Shown here in pieces: positions 40,255-52,905 of a stretch of DNA of 64,000 bases. Location of the stretch: NCBI GenBank assembly GCA_021927905.1, contig BLLK01000047.1:62001-126000 (forward strand), read 5' to 3'. The notes below the pieces were generated by a model, which had not been told where the DNA came from, ran no database searches, and saw nothing but the letters and a program-made list of their open reading frames with translations. This stretch comes from Chaetoceros tenuissimus (taxonomy: Eukaryota; Bacillariophyta; Thalassiosirophyceae; Chaetocerotales; Chaetocerotaceae). The translations under genes were made by a program, and so were the position numbers. Positions within the stretch are counted from its first letter, which is position 1. Each line of letters begins with the position of its first letter.

Positions 40255-40458
40255 TTAAGTTTTATTGTTTTTGAAACAATCGGTAAATGGAATTTTTCTA
40301 GATGGGACTTTGCCTTGAACAGAATAGAAAGGAGATAGAATAGGCACTGGGATGAAATCTTGAAAGAACTCAGTACCATTGAAATTAAACCAGGTCACAA
40401 TGTTCCAAGAATTCCGAGGAACGAGGCGGATCATAAATTTTGTTCTTGAATGATCCAT
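40255..40458 (-). CDS. Small hypothetical protein
   Basis: 67 codons from the ATG at 40458 (MDHSRTKFMIRLVP), with an aromatic-rich middle (NIVTWFNFNGTEFFQDF). It fits tightly between the BAG gene and the eIF4A gene, is divergent from eIF4A with ~135 bp between starts, and its composition is protein-like. No family recognised. It could be a real short protein or chance. Confidence 0.35.
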   Translation of the reverse strand: MDHSRTKFMIRLVPRNSWNIVTWFNFNGTEFFQDFIPVPILSPFYSVQGKVPSRKIPFTDCFKNNKT

Positions 40459-40592
40459 GATCAACTAATACGTCGTTGTTAGCTATTATGTTCAAGCTAG
40501 ACCATTCAATCTCTCATCACAAATTATTCAAACACAAAACTACAAACTAAAACAACAAACTACAACCAAAAACCCCTTTATAAATTCTTTCT

Positions 40593-41873
40593 ATGAACGT
40601 TACCTCTACCGATACATACAAAGAAGAAGAATCACGTGAACCATTTGAAAACAATCACTTGTCTCCTTCCAAGGAGATTTTACAATCCAACCATGACCTA
40701 AACCAAGATGACGATAGAGACTTGACTTCCAATTGGGAAGAAGTCATTGAAGATTTTGATGACATGGGCTTGTCCGATGAATTACTTCGTGGAATCTATG
40801 CCTATGGATATGAACGACCATCTGCGATTCAGCAACGTGCGATTCGTCCTACTATTTTGGGAAAGGACTTGATTGCACAGGCTCAAAGTGGTACTGGTAA
40901 AACTGCTACGTTTGCCATTGGAACCCTTGCGTCTGTTGATACTTCTATTCGTCACTGTCAGAGTCTTATCCTTGCTCCAACTCGTGAATTAGTCAAGCAG
41001 ATTTCTCTCGTGACAGAGGCTCTTGCAGAGTACACTAATGTGAACATTCATGCATGCTTTGGTGGAAGAGCAGTTCGTGATGACATTCGTATTCTCCGTG
41101 CTGGTGTTCCAGTTGTGATTGGAACTCCAGGTCGAGTATCCGATATGATTCAGCGCCGTGCACTTAATGTTGACCATTTGAAACAATTCTTTTTAGATGA
41201 AGCAGATGAGATGTTGTCCATGGGTTTCAAGGATCAGATCTATGATATCTTCAAATTTCTACCTGAGACAACTCAAGTGTGTCTCTTTTCAGCTACCATG
41301 CCACTGGAAGTGCTAGATGTCACAAAGCGTTTCATGCGCGATCCAACTCGTATTCTTGTCAAGAAGGATGAGCTTACTCTTGACGGAATCAAGCAGTTCT
41401 ATATTGCTCTCGAAAAGGAGGACTGGAAGCTTGATACTCTTTGCGACCTCTATGAAACATTGACTATTACACAGGCAATCATCTTTTGCAATACTCGTCG
41501 CAAGGTTGATTGGCTCCGTGATGAAATGTCTGAGCGTGATTTTACTGTATCTTGCTTGCATGGAGATATGGAACAAAACGAGCGGGATCTCGTGATGCGC
41601 GAATTCAGATCTGGATCTTCCCGGGTGCTTATTACAACTGATATTCTCGCTCGTGGTATTGATATTCAACAGGTTTCTCTTGTCATTAACTTTGACTTGC
41701 CTATGAACCGCGAGAACTACATTCATCGCATCGGTAGATCTGGACGTTTTGGACGTAAAGGAGTTTCCATCAACTTTTTGACGAATGGAGATGTACGCTA
41801 TTTGCGCGATATTGAACAGTTCTATGCTACTCAGATTGAGGAACTGCCAAAGAATGTGAGAGATCTTATCTAA
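40593..41873 (+). CDS. EIF4A: DEAD-box RNA helicase eIF4A
   Basis: 426 aa, single exon. An acidic ~45-residue N-terminus is followed by all helicase motifs: Q motif [22 protein letters not shown], Ia PTRELVKQ, Ib [49 protein letters not shown] and [15 protein letters not shown]. Segments such as [20 protein letters not shown] and [18 protein letters not shown] are typical of eIF4A, the helicase of cap-dependent translation initiation. The exon-junction paralogue eIF4A3 cannot be fully excluded. The absence of introns and strongly biased codon use fit a highly expressed gene. Confidence 0.95.
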   Translation: MNVTSTDTYKEEESREPFENNHLSPSKEILQSNHDLNQDDDRDLTSNWEEVIEDFDDMGLSDELLRGIYAYGYERPSAIQQRAIRPTILGKDLIAQAQSGTGKTATFAIGTLASVDTSIRHCQSLILAPTRELVKQISLVTEALAEYTNVNIHACFGGRAVRDDIRILRAGVPVVIGTPGRVSDMIQRRALNVDHLKQFFLDEADEMLSMGFKDQIYDIFKFLPETTQVCLFSATMPLEVLDVTKRFMRDPTRILVKKDELTLDGIKQFYIALEKEDWKLDTLCDLYETLTITQAIIFCNTRRKVDWLRDEMSERDFTVSCLHGDMEQNERDLVMREFRSGSSRVLITTDILARGIDIQQVSLVINFDLPMNRENYIHRIGRSGRFGRKGVSINFLTNGDVRYLRDIEQFYATQIEELPKNVRDLI

Positions 41874-42131
41874 ACTATTGATGTTATGATTTAGACACAT
41901 ATGTAAATAGAATCAAATGGCCCCTGATGCAAAAGGTTAATTCTTAACGAGCGACCAGGTACAAAAGAAGAACTTAAAAACTCATGAACCTATGATTCTT
42001 CATTCTGATCCCTCTCATTTGTCGTATAATAGGTTGTTCTATTTTACGAATGTACACCAAAGCTTCTTGATTATTCATACATGTACTTTTAGATCATACT
42101 TAGACTAATGATATCGATTTCACTGCAGTTT

Positions 42132-44360
42132 CTATTCGCATTGACCACAAGCCTGCGGGCAGTACAAAAGAACATCTCCTTTGCAATACATCCTTCTTCT
42201 GTTTTCATTTTTACTCAACGATGCATTTCTACTCAAGAATGCACACTTTCTCTTCTTACCATTCTCCAATTCAAATTTAAACCTTTTTCCGTTTTGACAT
42301 GACAGCATCAAAACTTCGGGAAGTTCTAAAGCCGTTGACCATACCATCACATCATCTACCTCTCCTTCAAAATTATGTAGTAAATCATTTGCACTTGATT
42401 GTAAAGCATAACCGTAACTTCCAATATTTAATCTTCCATCAGTATGAAAAAAGAGATGTTTATCTACACCTCTTTTTTGAACAAAGTCTTTCTTTACACC
42501 ATCAATGTACACATCAATTTCTGAGTATTTGCAGCTCTTGAAAGGCATGCTTATTGCAACATGATGCCACTGGTCATCTGCAAGAATCCGATTTTGGCTC
42601 AATTGGAAAAGCGATCTACGAGAGAATCGTAATCTCAACCTACCATTTTTGAGTATGATGCGTAAAGTATCTTTGTTGTTACTTTTGTAGTTTGGTCCAA
42701 AATATATCAAGATCATTTCCTTCGTAGTCTGAGAGGATTTCATCCAGAACGAAATGGAATGAGCCATACCAGCGGTGTAGGGACCAATGCTAAACACTGC
42801 CATACGGCTACTTGAGGAGAATTTCCCAGCCATAGTGTTGTTGTGTCGTCCTTGCACCAATTCTACGTTAGCGACTTGTGCATCATACTGTTGTCCAAAG
42901 GTTCCAATGTTGTGAATGCTTTCGGTACATCGTTGCCCACCAACAATCTGATTATCAGCGACTAAACTATCATCATCCCACATCTCATCCACTTGTCTCT
43001 CCGACATACTGTGCAAAGCTTCAAAATTGAAATGAATAAGAGCCGAAGAGTCATCAAGGATTTCCAATTTTCCACTGGAAGTAATCTGTACTTCATCAGG
43101 ATTTGATTTATCGATTATCAATGTACCACTTTCAGAGTAATCATTGTTGTATCTTTGTGCAGGGCCTATTTCTTTGAAATGCTTGACAACAATAGTATCA
43201 TCCGTAGTATCCACAGTCAGAAATCCCCGCATCTCCTTTGCACTTGATACAATTTGCAGTAGTGATGAACCCACAGTTTTTGTCTTTGTTACAGTAGTAG
43301 CATGGACCTCTCCCGCAAAATATATATCAACATTGTACTTTTCCATAAGGGTCCAAAATTGACTTTCAGTCTGATCATCTAAGAACTGGCCTGAACAACG
43401 TGCTTTTCGCACCGGATGTTGAATTGGGACATGTGCCTCTACAAAGATATGCTTAATGGATACATCACTTCTAGCAGCTTTTAGTACGTGTTCAAACCAT
43501 TGGGCATGAAAGTCGTCCATTGTACATGTGATTGCCCCTTCACCACCATATCCATTCTCTCGATCAATGTAGTTTTTTGTTCCATTTCCATTGTCGATAG
43601 TTCGAAAGACATCTGCGGAAATAAAGAGTGAATTTTTGTATCTATAGGCATATGAAGTTCCTCCGAAATCAGTACCGATAGGTCTAGATGATATTCCATT
43701 AATATCAACATTGAACTTGTATTCTCCATCGGATGCTTTCATAAAGCTGTCAACCCAACCCTTTCGGTAAGAATCGATGGATGCAAATTTGCTTTTTGTA
43801 CCAGTTACACGAAAACCCTTGTTACCTCCTAGTAAAATGTAATGGACTAGTTAGCATGAAATTCAATGAATGCATTGATGCAAACATCTTTCATAAACAG
43901 CCACTAGACTGCTAGTTTGCTCACCTATTTCATGATCCCCAAGACATGGAAGGTATTTAGTAAAACCAGCCTCTTGATATAATTCATTCGCTTTAGCATA
44001 GCTCGTCATGGTTGCGTTATAAACTGCATCGTTTTCATTCTCGATACCAGTCATGTCTTGGATGAATTTGTTTGGTATTTGGCCAAAAGAAGAAAGATCT
44101 CCAGGTGCCATGACTACATCTGTATTACTATAATTGCTTTTGATGTTATTCAGAATGGATGTCAAGCTTCTCCATTGGTTTTGCAATTCAGCAGATTCAT
44201 TCTCAGTTTGAAATGCAAAGGATGACATAGAATGCATATCTGCAATCACCACAAAAGAGGTAGACTTTTCACTGTTGTTGGTAAGGTCTGTCTGAAAAGA
44301 GAGAACTCCTGACGTTCTTGCTGCCAGAAATGGAAATACAAGCAAAAAGTTAATCTTCAT
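42132..44360 (-). CDS. Secreted metallophosphoesterase-LamG protein, copy 1
   Basis: Exons 44360-43925 and 43828-42132 (96-nt intron), 710 aa. A signal peptide (MKINFLLVFPFLAARTSG) is followed by a calcineurin-like phosphoesterase domain with metal-binding motifs FVVIADMHS, VVMAPGDLSS, LGDHEIG, EAHVPIQ and AGEVHA (~35-330). Next is a LamG/concanavalin-like domain (~420-630; MAVFSIGPYTAGMAHSISFW, DDQWHHVAISMPF, DGRLNIGSYGYA). The end is a short cysteine-rich ShKT-like tail (CKGDVLLYCPQACGQC). Probably an extracellular phosphomonoesterase or phosphodiesterase. Divergent from the sulfatase at 45300; a close paralogue is at 48423. Confidence 0.88.
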
Positions 44361-45299
44361 TGTTCTAGATATATTGGACTGAATCTTTGATGTATGTATG
44401 GGACTCGCTATAGTGGAAAAGTTTAGCAGGGATGCAAATTGTATTTTTTTTGTTCAATGAGGTTAGATGAATTGATGAGTACCATGGGTACACCGCCCTC
44501 TTTTACAGAAAATTCCACTGCGGCTTACTTTCATTATTCATTCTGGCTCATAACTGTCTAAATACGACCCAAAAGAGAGTGGAGAGTGTTGGAAATGAAA
44601 AGGGCGGTTTGGGTTTTATTTCATGGAAAACAAAGAAGGGAGCCTACCTTCTCCGACTATGTATAGCGGTAACTTAACCGTCTTTTATATTGTCACAAAA
44701 CTTACCGACCCTTTTGATTATTCTTATTCATCCGAAAACAAAATGCCCAAGTCTTTATATTCACCATCAATAGGTTGCTTCTATTATTTATAATGTTAAT
44801 GTACACAGAAATATTACCGATCCCAAAATGAATGCTTTTACGTAGCCAGTGATTGCTTGTAAAAAGCTCATAAAATCTTGTTGGTGATTATTCTGGCAAG
44901 AACAAAGTGTGAAAAGAATTTATCATATCAATATATATGTAATAATTTTTAAGAAAGGTTCCATGTAGGTAAGCTTAGGTAAGCAGAGACGACAGTTTAG
45001 TAGTATCGAAAAAAAAATGAAAATTCTTATCTATGTATATTAGCCACGAGTAGACCAGTCCTGTATGATTCATGTCATCAACGACAATTCAAACACTAAA
45101 ATGTTGTATATTAGCCACGAGTAGACCAGTCCTGTATGAAATTTGTCATCAACGCCAATTTTTCTACACTGAAAAGCTTGTTTTTTATTTATTTTATTAA
45201 AAAAATACATGACTTGCATAGTAATTAACGACTAGGAAATCAATGCTCAACAAAAGCAGGAAAGTGTATTAAGGAATTTGCTACTGTTATCATTCAATT
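44361..45299. promoter_or_regulatory. Shared upstream region of phosphoesterase and sulfatase
   Basis: 939 bp between divergent starts of two secreted hydrolases, so it must hold both promoters. It contains a two-copy tandem repeat at 45035-45176 and a 9-base A run at 45010. No gene recognised. Confidence 0.5.
45035..45176. repeat. Tandem repeat, two 71-bp copies
   Basis: GTATATTAGCCACGAGTAGA begins at 45035 and again at 45106. The first ~34 bp of each copy are identical and the rest (GTCATCAACG.CAATT) is similar. Placed 125-265 bp upstream of the sulfatase ATG, it could be a duplicated regulatory site. Confidence 0.85.
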
Positions 45300-47732
45300 A
45301 TGGTTGTTCGGCTATCTCTTTTCCTAGCATCAATATGTTCATTCGCCACTGAAGTTTACGCCACGAATGTGATTGTTGTCATGACTGATGAACATAATCT
45401 ACGGACAATATCTTCCTATCGCGATCATCTTCTCAAAAAGTATCCAAAAGACAGTGTGGACGTTTGGGGAGAAGATGTATTCGTCGAAACTCCTCATATT
45501 GATTCCTTGGTTGAAAATGGAGTGCTATTTTCAAACTTTTATGCATCATCTCCTTTGTGTACAGTGAGTATATTTCATCTTGGCATCTATTTCTTGCTTT
45601 TGATTGTCTTGACTTATTATTTTCAATTATAGCCAGCAAGAGCTTCTTTCTTGACTGGACTATATCCTCGAGAAACCGGTGCCCATTATAATCACGAACC
45701 TATGAAGGAAACGACGAAAACATGGGCTGAAGTTTTGCAATACAATGGATATTATACTTCCTATAACGGAAAATTTCACTTGGATGGCGACGCCAAACCA
45801 GGTTGGAAAGAAGAGAAAGAAAGAGATTTTGGTTTCAATCACACAACTTATCGATACAATAGAGGACATTGGAAATGTTTCCAAGAATTAGAAGATGGAT
45901 CTATTAAAGTTTTCAATTCACTCCAAGAATGTGAAAATGAGTTTGACAATGTCGAAAAATATTATAGTACAGACTTTTTGATGGACAGGGGAATGGAGTT
46001 TCTGGAAGAAATGGCAAAAGAGAAAGATCAGCCATTTGCACTCTTTTTATCTTTACCAGATCCACATGGACCGAACTCAGGTGAGAGAATTGGACTTTTG
46101 AAGATGTATACACATAATTATTGTTACTTATCAGTCTTCCTATAGTGAGGGAACCGTATAAAACAATGTATAGTGATTTGGATATAGGCCTACCTCCTAC
46201 AGCTGAAGCAATGATTCTAAGAGATCCTTCGGTACCAGACTTTTATCGCCAAACACAGTATGTCAAGTATAACAGCTCTCTGGATTATGAGGATGCGGAA
46301 GAATATATTGCTTCTCTAAATGATATTGATTCTCTACAGGTATCTCAGAATAAACAGTATCCCTTATCAAAACATGCAAAGAGTTATTTCGGAATGGTGA
46401 AACTTATCGATGATAAACTTGGTCAACTCTTGTCAAAGTTGAAATCATTGAATATGGATGACTGTGTCATTGTATTTACCTCCGATCACGGAGACACTCT
46501 CGGAGAACATGGCGTCATCAACAAAGGATTACCATACGAGGCATCGGTAGGTATTCCAATGATTATAAATTATCCCAAGAAATTGACGGGTAAAACAGTT
46601 ATTGAAACAGCATATTCCCAGATAGACTTTACTCCAACGCTACTAGGTCTTTTGGATATTGAAGATACTCCACAAGGCTATATGGCACATGGTGTTGACG
46701 GCAGTAATGAAATTTTACAAGGACATGAAGGTGATGGAAACACTCAAAAGCCCAAACTAAGTGCGAACAATGACAAAATAATTATTAGTTCCCATCAATG
46801 GAGGTTAGATGAAAGTGCTGGGTTAGGATGGCTAGCAGCCATCAAGAATGGATACAAGTATATTGTTGACTATGAGGGATACCCAACATTCTTTGATCTC
46901 AATAGCGATCCTGATGAATTGTATAATGCAATCTCAATGTCCGAACATAAGGAGGTACTTACAAGTTTAAAGGATGCAATCGTGAAATATATCGCAGAAC
47001 ATGGATCATCGTATTTGCAAGATGAAATATTGTTTCTTGATCCACCATCATGTCCCAACAAGAATGACGTCTTGAAGTTGCTCGCAAATGGGGGAAATGA
47101 AAACCAATATATCTATTGCAACGATGTAGAAAGCGATAGGGCTCTTTGCAGCATCAGCGAGGTTCGAAATCATTGTCCAATCTCGTGTGAAGTAGACTGT
47201 CAAGATTCAAAAGGAGAAATTTATTTCAAAGGAATTGTAGCTACATGCGAAGATCTAGCAGATGAGTGCCAATTGAAAGAAATAAGGTATGTGCCAAGAT
47301 TTGCACAGAATAGCAATTGAAATCATTTGAAGCACATATCAATTTTACTGAATAAACGATCGTAGTTCATTTTGTCCACAGACTTGTGAATCCAATCCAT
47401 GTAGCGATGATTCAAACTTCAAATTCCGAAAGCCAAATGGTAAAATGTCGAATTGCGCCTACATAATGAAAAACAATTTCTCAGCAAGTAAAAGACGGAC
47501 AAAATTTTGCAAGGCGCAGGTATCTGAATCATGCAAATATTCTTGTGGATTCTGTAGAGATAGCATCAATAATGATGACAATTTCGAATATATGGTTGAA
47601 AATTCTGGTGTAATAATTACTTGTGACAAATTGCTGCAATTTGGTAGGGAAAGACGTCAGAGGCACTGCGAGAGAATCTTTGATGGTATACCAGTCAAAG
47701 ATCGATGCATTCTATCTTGTGGCAATTTCTAA
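45300..47732 (+). CDS. Secreted sulfatase with cysteine-rich tail
   Basis: Exons 45300-45563, 45633-46080, 46146-47286 and 47366-47732 encode 739 aa. After a signal peptide comes the metal motif VIVVMTDEHN, then the active-site motif C-T-P-A-R, split by the first intron, whose Cys would be turned into formylglycine. Next are KFHLDGDAKPGW, a second metal site FTSDHGDTLGEHG and a C-terminal sulfatase subdomain (FDLNSDPDELYN). The fourth exon and the end of the third encode ShKT-like Cys patterns (HCPISCEVDC, SCKYSCGFC, ILSCGNF). It hydrolyses sulfate esters, probably outside the cell; closest by look to choline-sulfatase/arylsulfatase types. Intact, unlike its relative at 53182-55611. Confidence 0.92.
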
Positions 47733-47775
47733 ATGACGATCGTAGATTATCTATAAAAAATAAAGTCTAAGATAT

Positions 47776-47776
<1 letters not shown>

Positions 47777-47809
<33 letters not shown>

Positions 47810-47823
47810 AACAACAACAACTA
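47777..47823. repeat. Triplet microsatellite (CTA)n then (CAA)n
   Basis: About eleven CTA/TAC units switch to about four CAA units. It lies just past the sulfatase stop codon, probably in its 3' untranslated region. Confidence 0.95.
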
Positions 47824-47872
47824 CGAATATAAATTTTCAAGGGTACATTGATACAATGTATTTCCACAAGTC

Positions 47873-48166
47873 TCAATTAGTTCTTGCCTCCTTCGATATT
47901 TCTTTAACCTTAACATGTGATAGCTTGATACTGGATGTTGGATTAGCGCTTGGACTGCTTGATACACTTGGGCTTAGACTTAAAGATGGGGAAGAAGATG
48001 GACTGATTGAAAATGAAGGTCTCATCATCGGAAATAGAGAGGGCATGGATGATGGTAGACTAGAAGGATTGGTATCGAGTCTACCATCGGTACTGGGTCT
48101 CATAGTCGGGGAAGGAGATAGCATAGTACTCTCGGAAAGCATTTGAGAAAAGATGGACTTGAACAT
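47873..48166 (-). pseudogene. Ser/Pro-rich repeat fragment
   Basis: A 97-codon frame whose middle reads as P-S-x-x-P-S repeats (SPSPTMRPSTD, NPSSLPSSMPS, SPSSSPSLSLSPS). This low-complexity PSxxPS pattern is common in linkers of secreted diatom proteins. There is no signal peptide and no flanking domain, so it looks like a detached linker, either the relic of a gene or an exon of an unrecognised one. Confidence 0.45.
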
Positions 48167-48422
48167 GTATTTGCGGTACCTGGAAGGTCCATGGACAATG
48201 GGCTACCTAGCGCGGTCGAGCTAGACAATCCTGTCCTTACTGGCGTAGATTCAGATGACAATCACACTCATTTCATATTCCCAATACGAACTTCAATCGT
48301 TTGTTGCTACATCAGGTACTTGAATCCAGAAAATGCTTGTAAAAATATAAACAGAGAAAGCAATAAACTAGTAACATTTAGAGAACTTCTTGACTTCAGA
48401 ATTCAAATCACACGCTGTAGGT

Positions 48423-50622
48423 TCAATCACAAAGACGACATGCTTTGGGGCAATTCATGGCCACCGACTTGTCCTGGCAATAATTCCTCCTTCTATTTTC
48501 ATTTTTATTCAAAAACGCACATTTTTTCTTGCTACCATTTGAAAATGAAAACTTGAATGTTTTATTGTTTTGACAAGACAGCTGAAGCACATCAGTTGCT
48601 TTCAGTGCATGTGACCAAATCTTGATATCGTCCATTTGTCCAACGAAATGGGACAATAAATCATCTGCGTCTGAGTCCTTCGCATAACCATAACTTCCAA
48701 TGTTGAGCCTTCCTGCAGTATGAAAAAATATGTGATTGTCTTCCCCAACAGTCTGTTCGAACTCATATTGGGCCCCATCAATATATAAATCTACATCGGA
48801 ATATTTGCAGCTATCAAATGGCATACTCATGGCTATATGATGCCATTCATCATCGGTGAGCATCTTTTCTTGGATCAAGCGGAAATTTGTAGTAGAGCGA
48901 CTGAATCGGAAATTGAGCTGGCCATTCTTTAGTATAAAACGCAAGGTATCTTTTTCAGTGCTATCACTATTTGGTCCGAAATACAATAAAATCATTTCCT
49001 TTTTTGCTTGAGATGTCTTTATCCAAAATGAAATGGAGTTCACCATACCAGCAGTGAAGGGACCCATACTAAACACTGCCATACGACTACGTGCCCGAAA
49101 CTTCCCTGCATTTGTATTATTATGGCGTCCTTGGACCAAGGCAACCTCTTTTACTTGCGAATCGTACTGTTGTCCAAATGTTCCAACATTGTGGATGCTT
49201 TTATTGCATTTCTTTTTCCCAACAATAATTTTCTCTGGAATCATTTTGTTACCGGACAATCCTTCTATTTGTCTTTCAGACATTTTATACTTAGCTTCAA
49301 AATCGAAATAAATGAGTGCAGCCGAGTCATCAAGAATTGCTAGATCTCCGTTTGCTGAGATCTTTGTGTCTGAAGGATTTGACTTATCGATGATCAAAGA
49401 TCCACTTTCACTGTATCTATTGTTAAATTTTGGTCCCGGTCCTACATCTTTGAAATGCTTGACAACAATTGTATCATCTGTAGTTGCTGCACTCAAAAAG
49501 CCATGCATTTTATTTCCTCGGGATACAATCTGAAGTAGTGATGATCCTACCGTCTTTGACATGGTTACTGTGGTAGCATGGACTTCTCCTGCAAAGTAAA
49601 TATCAACATTATACTCTTCCATAAGTTTCCAGAGCTGACTTTTAGTCTGATCATCTAAAAACTGACCTGAACAATTCACTTTTCGTACAGGGTGTTGAAT
49701 TGGGACATGTGCCTCTACAAAGATATGCTTGATGGATACATCATCTCTTGCGGCTTTCAAAACATTTTCAAACCATAGGATATGATCATCATCCATTGTA
49801 CATGTGATTGCCCCTTCACCACCGTATCCTTTCTCTCGATCAATGTAGTTTTCTGCTCCATTACCATTGTCAATTGTTCGAAATACATCTACAACGATAA
49901 AGAGTGAATTTTTGTATCTATAGGCATACGATGTTCCTTCAAAATCAGTACCGATAGGTCTGGACACAGCCGAACCAATGTTTGAATTGAACTTGAAATT
50001 GTTACCATTTGCTGTTTTCATGAAACTGTCAACCCAACCCTTTCGATAGGAAGGAATGGAAGAAAATAGTTTTTTTTGATTGTCAACATTAAAACCTTCA
50101 TTTCCTAAGAGAGCAAAAAAAAAAACAGAATAAGAAAGAGAACAACTTGATATGTTCAAAAATAAACTCTTCAGGCTCACCACCAAATTCATGATCTCCA
50201 ATGCTTGGAAGCAATGTAGAAAACCCCGCGTACAATTCGTTGGCCTTTTTGTAACTTTCCGTAGATGCAAAGTACACTGCGTCGTTTTCATCCTCGATAC
50301 CAGACTTTTCCTGGATTTCCTCGTTACTTAGTTGCCCAAAAGATACAAGATCTCCTGGTGCTAAAAGAATAGCTTCTGTATCATTCACGTAATTGTTTCT
50401 AATATTTTCCATGATTTTGGTCAACCTGAAAAACTGTTGTTCTGAATTTACTGTGGGATTATCACCTTGAAATGCAAATCTTGACATGGAATGCATATCT
50501 GCAATTACCACAAACGAGACACCATTTTCATTGCTGCTGGCAACTTCGCCTTCATTATTCTTCTCGATAGAGAGAACTGACGTTGCCAAAAATGGAAATA
50601 GAAGCAAAGAATTGACCTTCAT
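48423..50622 (-). CDS. Secreted metallophosphoesterase-LamG protein, copy 2
   Basis: Exons 50622-50181 and 50104-48423 (76-nt intron with a long polypyrimidine tract), 707 aa. The ATG at 50622 (MKVNSLLLFPFLATSVLS) begins the signal peptide. It has the same domains and intron position as copy 1: VVIADMHSM, LLAPGDLVSFGQ, IGDHEFGG, EAHVPIQHP, AGEVHATT; LamG part MAVFSMGPFTAGMVNSISFW and GRLNIGSYGYA; tail NCPKACRLC. All metal ligands are kept, so it should be active. Strong similarity in the catalytic part and more divergence at the N-terminus. Confidence 0.88.
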
Positions 50623-51149
50623 TCTATATCTTGGCACTCTAGCGAGGAATTCGACTCGTTAGGATTGGAAAAGAGGAACTGGTTGATAAAAGGAACTTTT
50701 GTTAGATGAATTGACTGGATGCTGCAAAGCAAATTGATATGATGAAAGTCGTGTATCCTTTTTATCATAATGTATCATACCTTCATCATAGTTTCCTGAT
50801 AGAAAGAGAACATTTCTATATCCACGATACAATTGCATATCGCGCACGCGATGAGAGGGTTTTAGACAGACTTTAAACCGTAAAATAACGACTTAGTTTC
50901 TTTCATTTTATTACTCTTGTCTATCGTAAACTGAGTACTGATCCCTAAACACACCACACATAGAGTCGGAGTAATGCTCTCTTAAATTATATTTAAAAGC
51001 TGCACCTCCTTTATTGAAAATCTGCTATAAATGCTGATGCGCTACTTTTTGATATGGAAGTTAAAAAGACGTTTGGAATGTTCATGGAACATTAAGACTC
51101 CGGACGAGTTTTCCACGCGTGTAGTTGTTTAGTCATGTTTTTATACTTT
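50623..51149. other. Upstream region of phosphoesterase copy 2
   Basis: 527 bp up to the non-coding inverted-repeat element. Near 50931-50952 it contains ACTGAGTACTGATCCCTAAAC, a sequence that recurs upstream of the decayed sulfatase near 55882-55902. No gene seen. Confidence 0.5.
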
Positions 51150-51298
51150 GGGATATTGAAATATCGGTCAACTTCCGTTAACATAACCGTAGAATTCACT
51201 CAATTCGCTCTACTATTTTAGTTCAATCGTATCACATAGATTAAAAAAAGTCGCAAGGCCTTTTTTTGAAAAGGTAGCTGACCACCAACGAACTTTTT
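51150..51298 (+). repeat. Left inverted repeat of the non-autonomous element
   Basis: 149 bp; pairs with 52906-53054, with one mismatch near 51243. Confidence 0.92.
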
Positions 51299-52905
51299 AC
51301 AAAAGGTACTGCTACTTATGCACATAAAAACAAAAAGGAGCATGAAATGATCCAAAACTCTTTATAAATAGTATAACAGTGGGAAATTATGGCCATACAG
51401 ACAAATAGGAGCATCTAGATAGGAGAAAGGAATCAAAGTCCAGTTGGCAAGTGAAAGGTAAGTGAAGTTAAATGTTTTTTTAGATTTTTGCTGCAACTTC
51501 CTAAATTCTGAAACATTTAGTCTCCATTACCAGTAGGTAGGGAATTTATTGTAAGGTTTCAAGGTTTCACGCATGAATGAAGAAGCAGTTGATGGAGGAA
51601 GTATGGCTTTGCGGGAGTGTTGAGGGTGTGTTATGGCAATGATGCCTCTATGAAGCTAGAACAAGAGTGATCGTCTCATCGCAGAAAGAACGGATGCTTT
51701 GTAAATGGATTGTGGTAACCACGTCTTTAATTGAATATCACATAACTATTGTGAAAATAGTGGAATAAGTGTGAATATCACAATATTTGAGAAGGATGAT
51801 GGCACATCAATAGACAAGAAGTTTACGTTGAAAAAAGGCTGACAAAGAAAGATAAGATTACAAGTCTATGTTTTTCACACAATAGTAAATTTAAACAGAG
51901 AATGATTGCACATATTTTGATTTAGTATTTGTTTGTTGGTTTTTGTCTATATGTACACACAGAAATCATGTGAATTTATCTATGATCTATGATTACAAGA
52001 AATGGTGATAAGCATAAGACGAACAATTACGTAACCAGAACTGAAGTATGAAACTCATATTAGTCTCATGATTATCACAATTTTAATGTTGAGATTCACA
52101 TCACTTTCGTGATTATCTCAAGTATAAAGTTGAGAATCACATTACTTTTGTGATTATCAGTATTATTGTTGAATATCAGATTAGTTTTGCGGTTGTTAAT
52201 CTCTGCTAAGATATTACTTAGAATAGAACGAATTGATCATCAACATGATATATTTGTTGCAATTATTACATCTAAAATATAATCAAATTTGTTTTTAATT
52301 TTATGTTGTTGTAATGTGATTGCTGCAGCTCAACCACAATTAGCAGAATCAAAAATATTACCATTGTCATTTTTTCATAGCGACTGTCTTGGGAAATTGA
52401 AACATTGGTGTTGATCATTTTTTTCCCACATGTACATTCTCAAAGCAGTATTGAACAAGAAAATAAAGGTTCATTTGTGAAAATCACAATCGAATTGAGA
52501 TTACCACTACAACATTGGTGATAATCACGATGGTAGTGTGATATCTAGTCCAACATCAACTATAGAATCAAATCAGTCATAAAAGTAAACCTGAACAGTA
52601 TCAGCTTCAATTCAATAGCATAACGTCTTTTGCGGACTCTGCTGATTAGCAAAGAATCTCAGTCTATTAATTGGAATGGTAATGATGAGTGTGAATTATA
52701 TGTAAATGACTAAAAAGAACAACAGCATTTGAAAAGCTCACCTCTACTCAATCTGTTCTCCACAACCCTTATTTCTCACTACATTATCTACTCCTACATC
52801 TAATTGTATTACTTCTGATCCATTGTAATGCTGAACTTTAAATCAATTTTGATACATTAACCATGCTTTTCGTTTTTATGAGATGCGTTGGCTTGTACTA
52901 TGTTG

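Larger units (their letters stand above)
47733..48422. other. Convergent intergenic region with repeats and a gene scrap
   Basis: 690 bp between the 3' ends of the sulfatase and phosphoesterase copy 2. It contains the triplet repeat at 47777-47823 and a Ser/Pro-rich minus-strand frame at 47873-48166, described separately. Nothing else recognised. Confidence 0.5.

Noticed and set aside
41313-41900. 195-codon minus-strand frame
   Set aside because: Antisense shadow of the highly biased eIF4A coding sequence.
47856-48146. Plus-strand Gly/Leu/Asp-rich frame
   Set aside because: Complement of the Ser/Pro-rich frame; the PSxxPS pattern on the minus strand is the known protein-like reading.
51299-52905. 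Possible structural or regulatory RNA in the gene-less interior
   Set aside because: The repeated GTGATTATC words are better explained as subterminal repeats of a defective transposon; I could not find a stable, specific RNA fold by eye.
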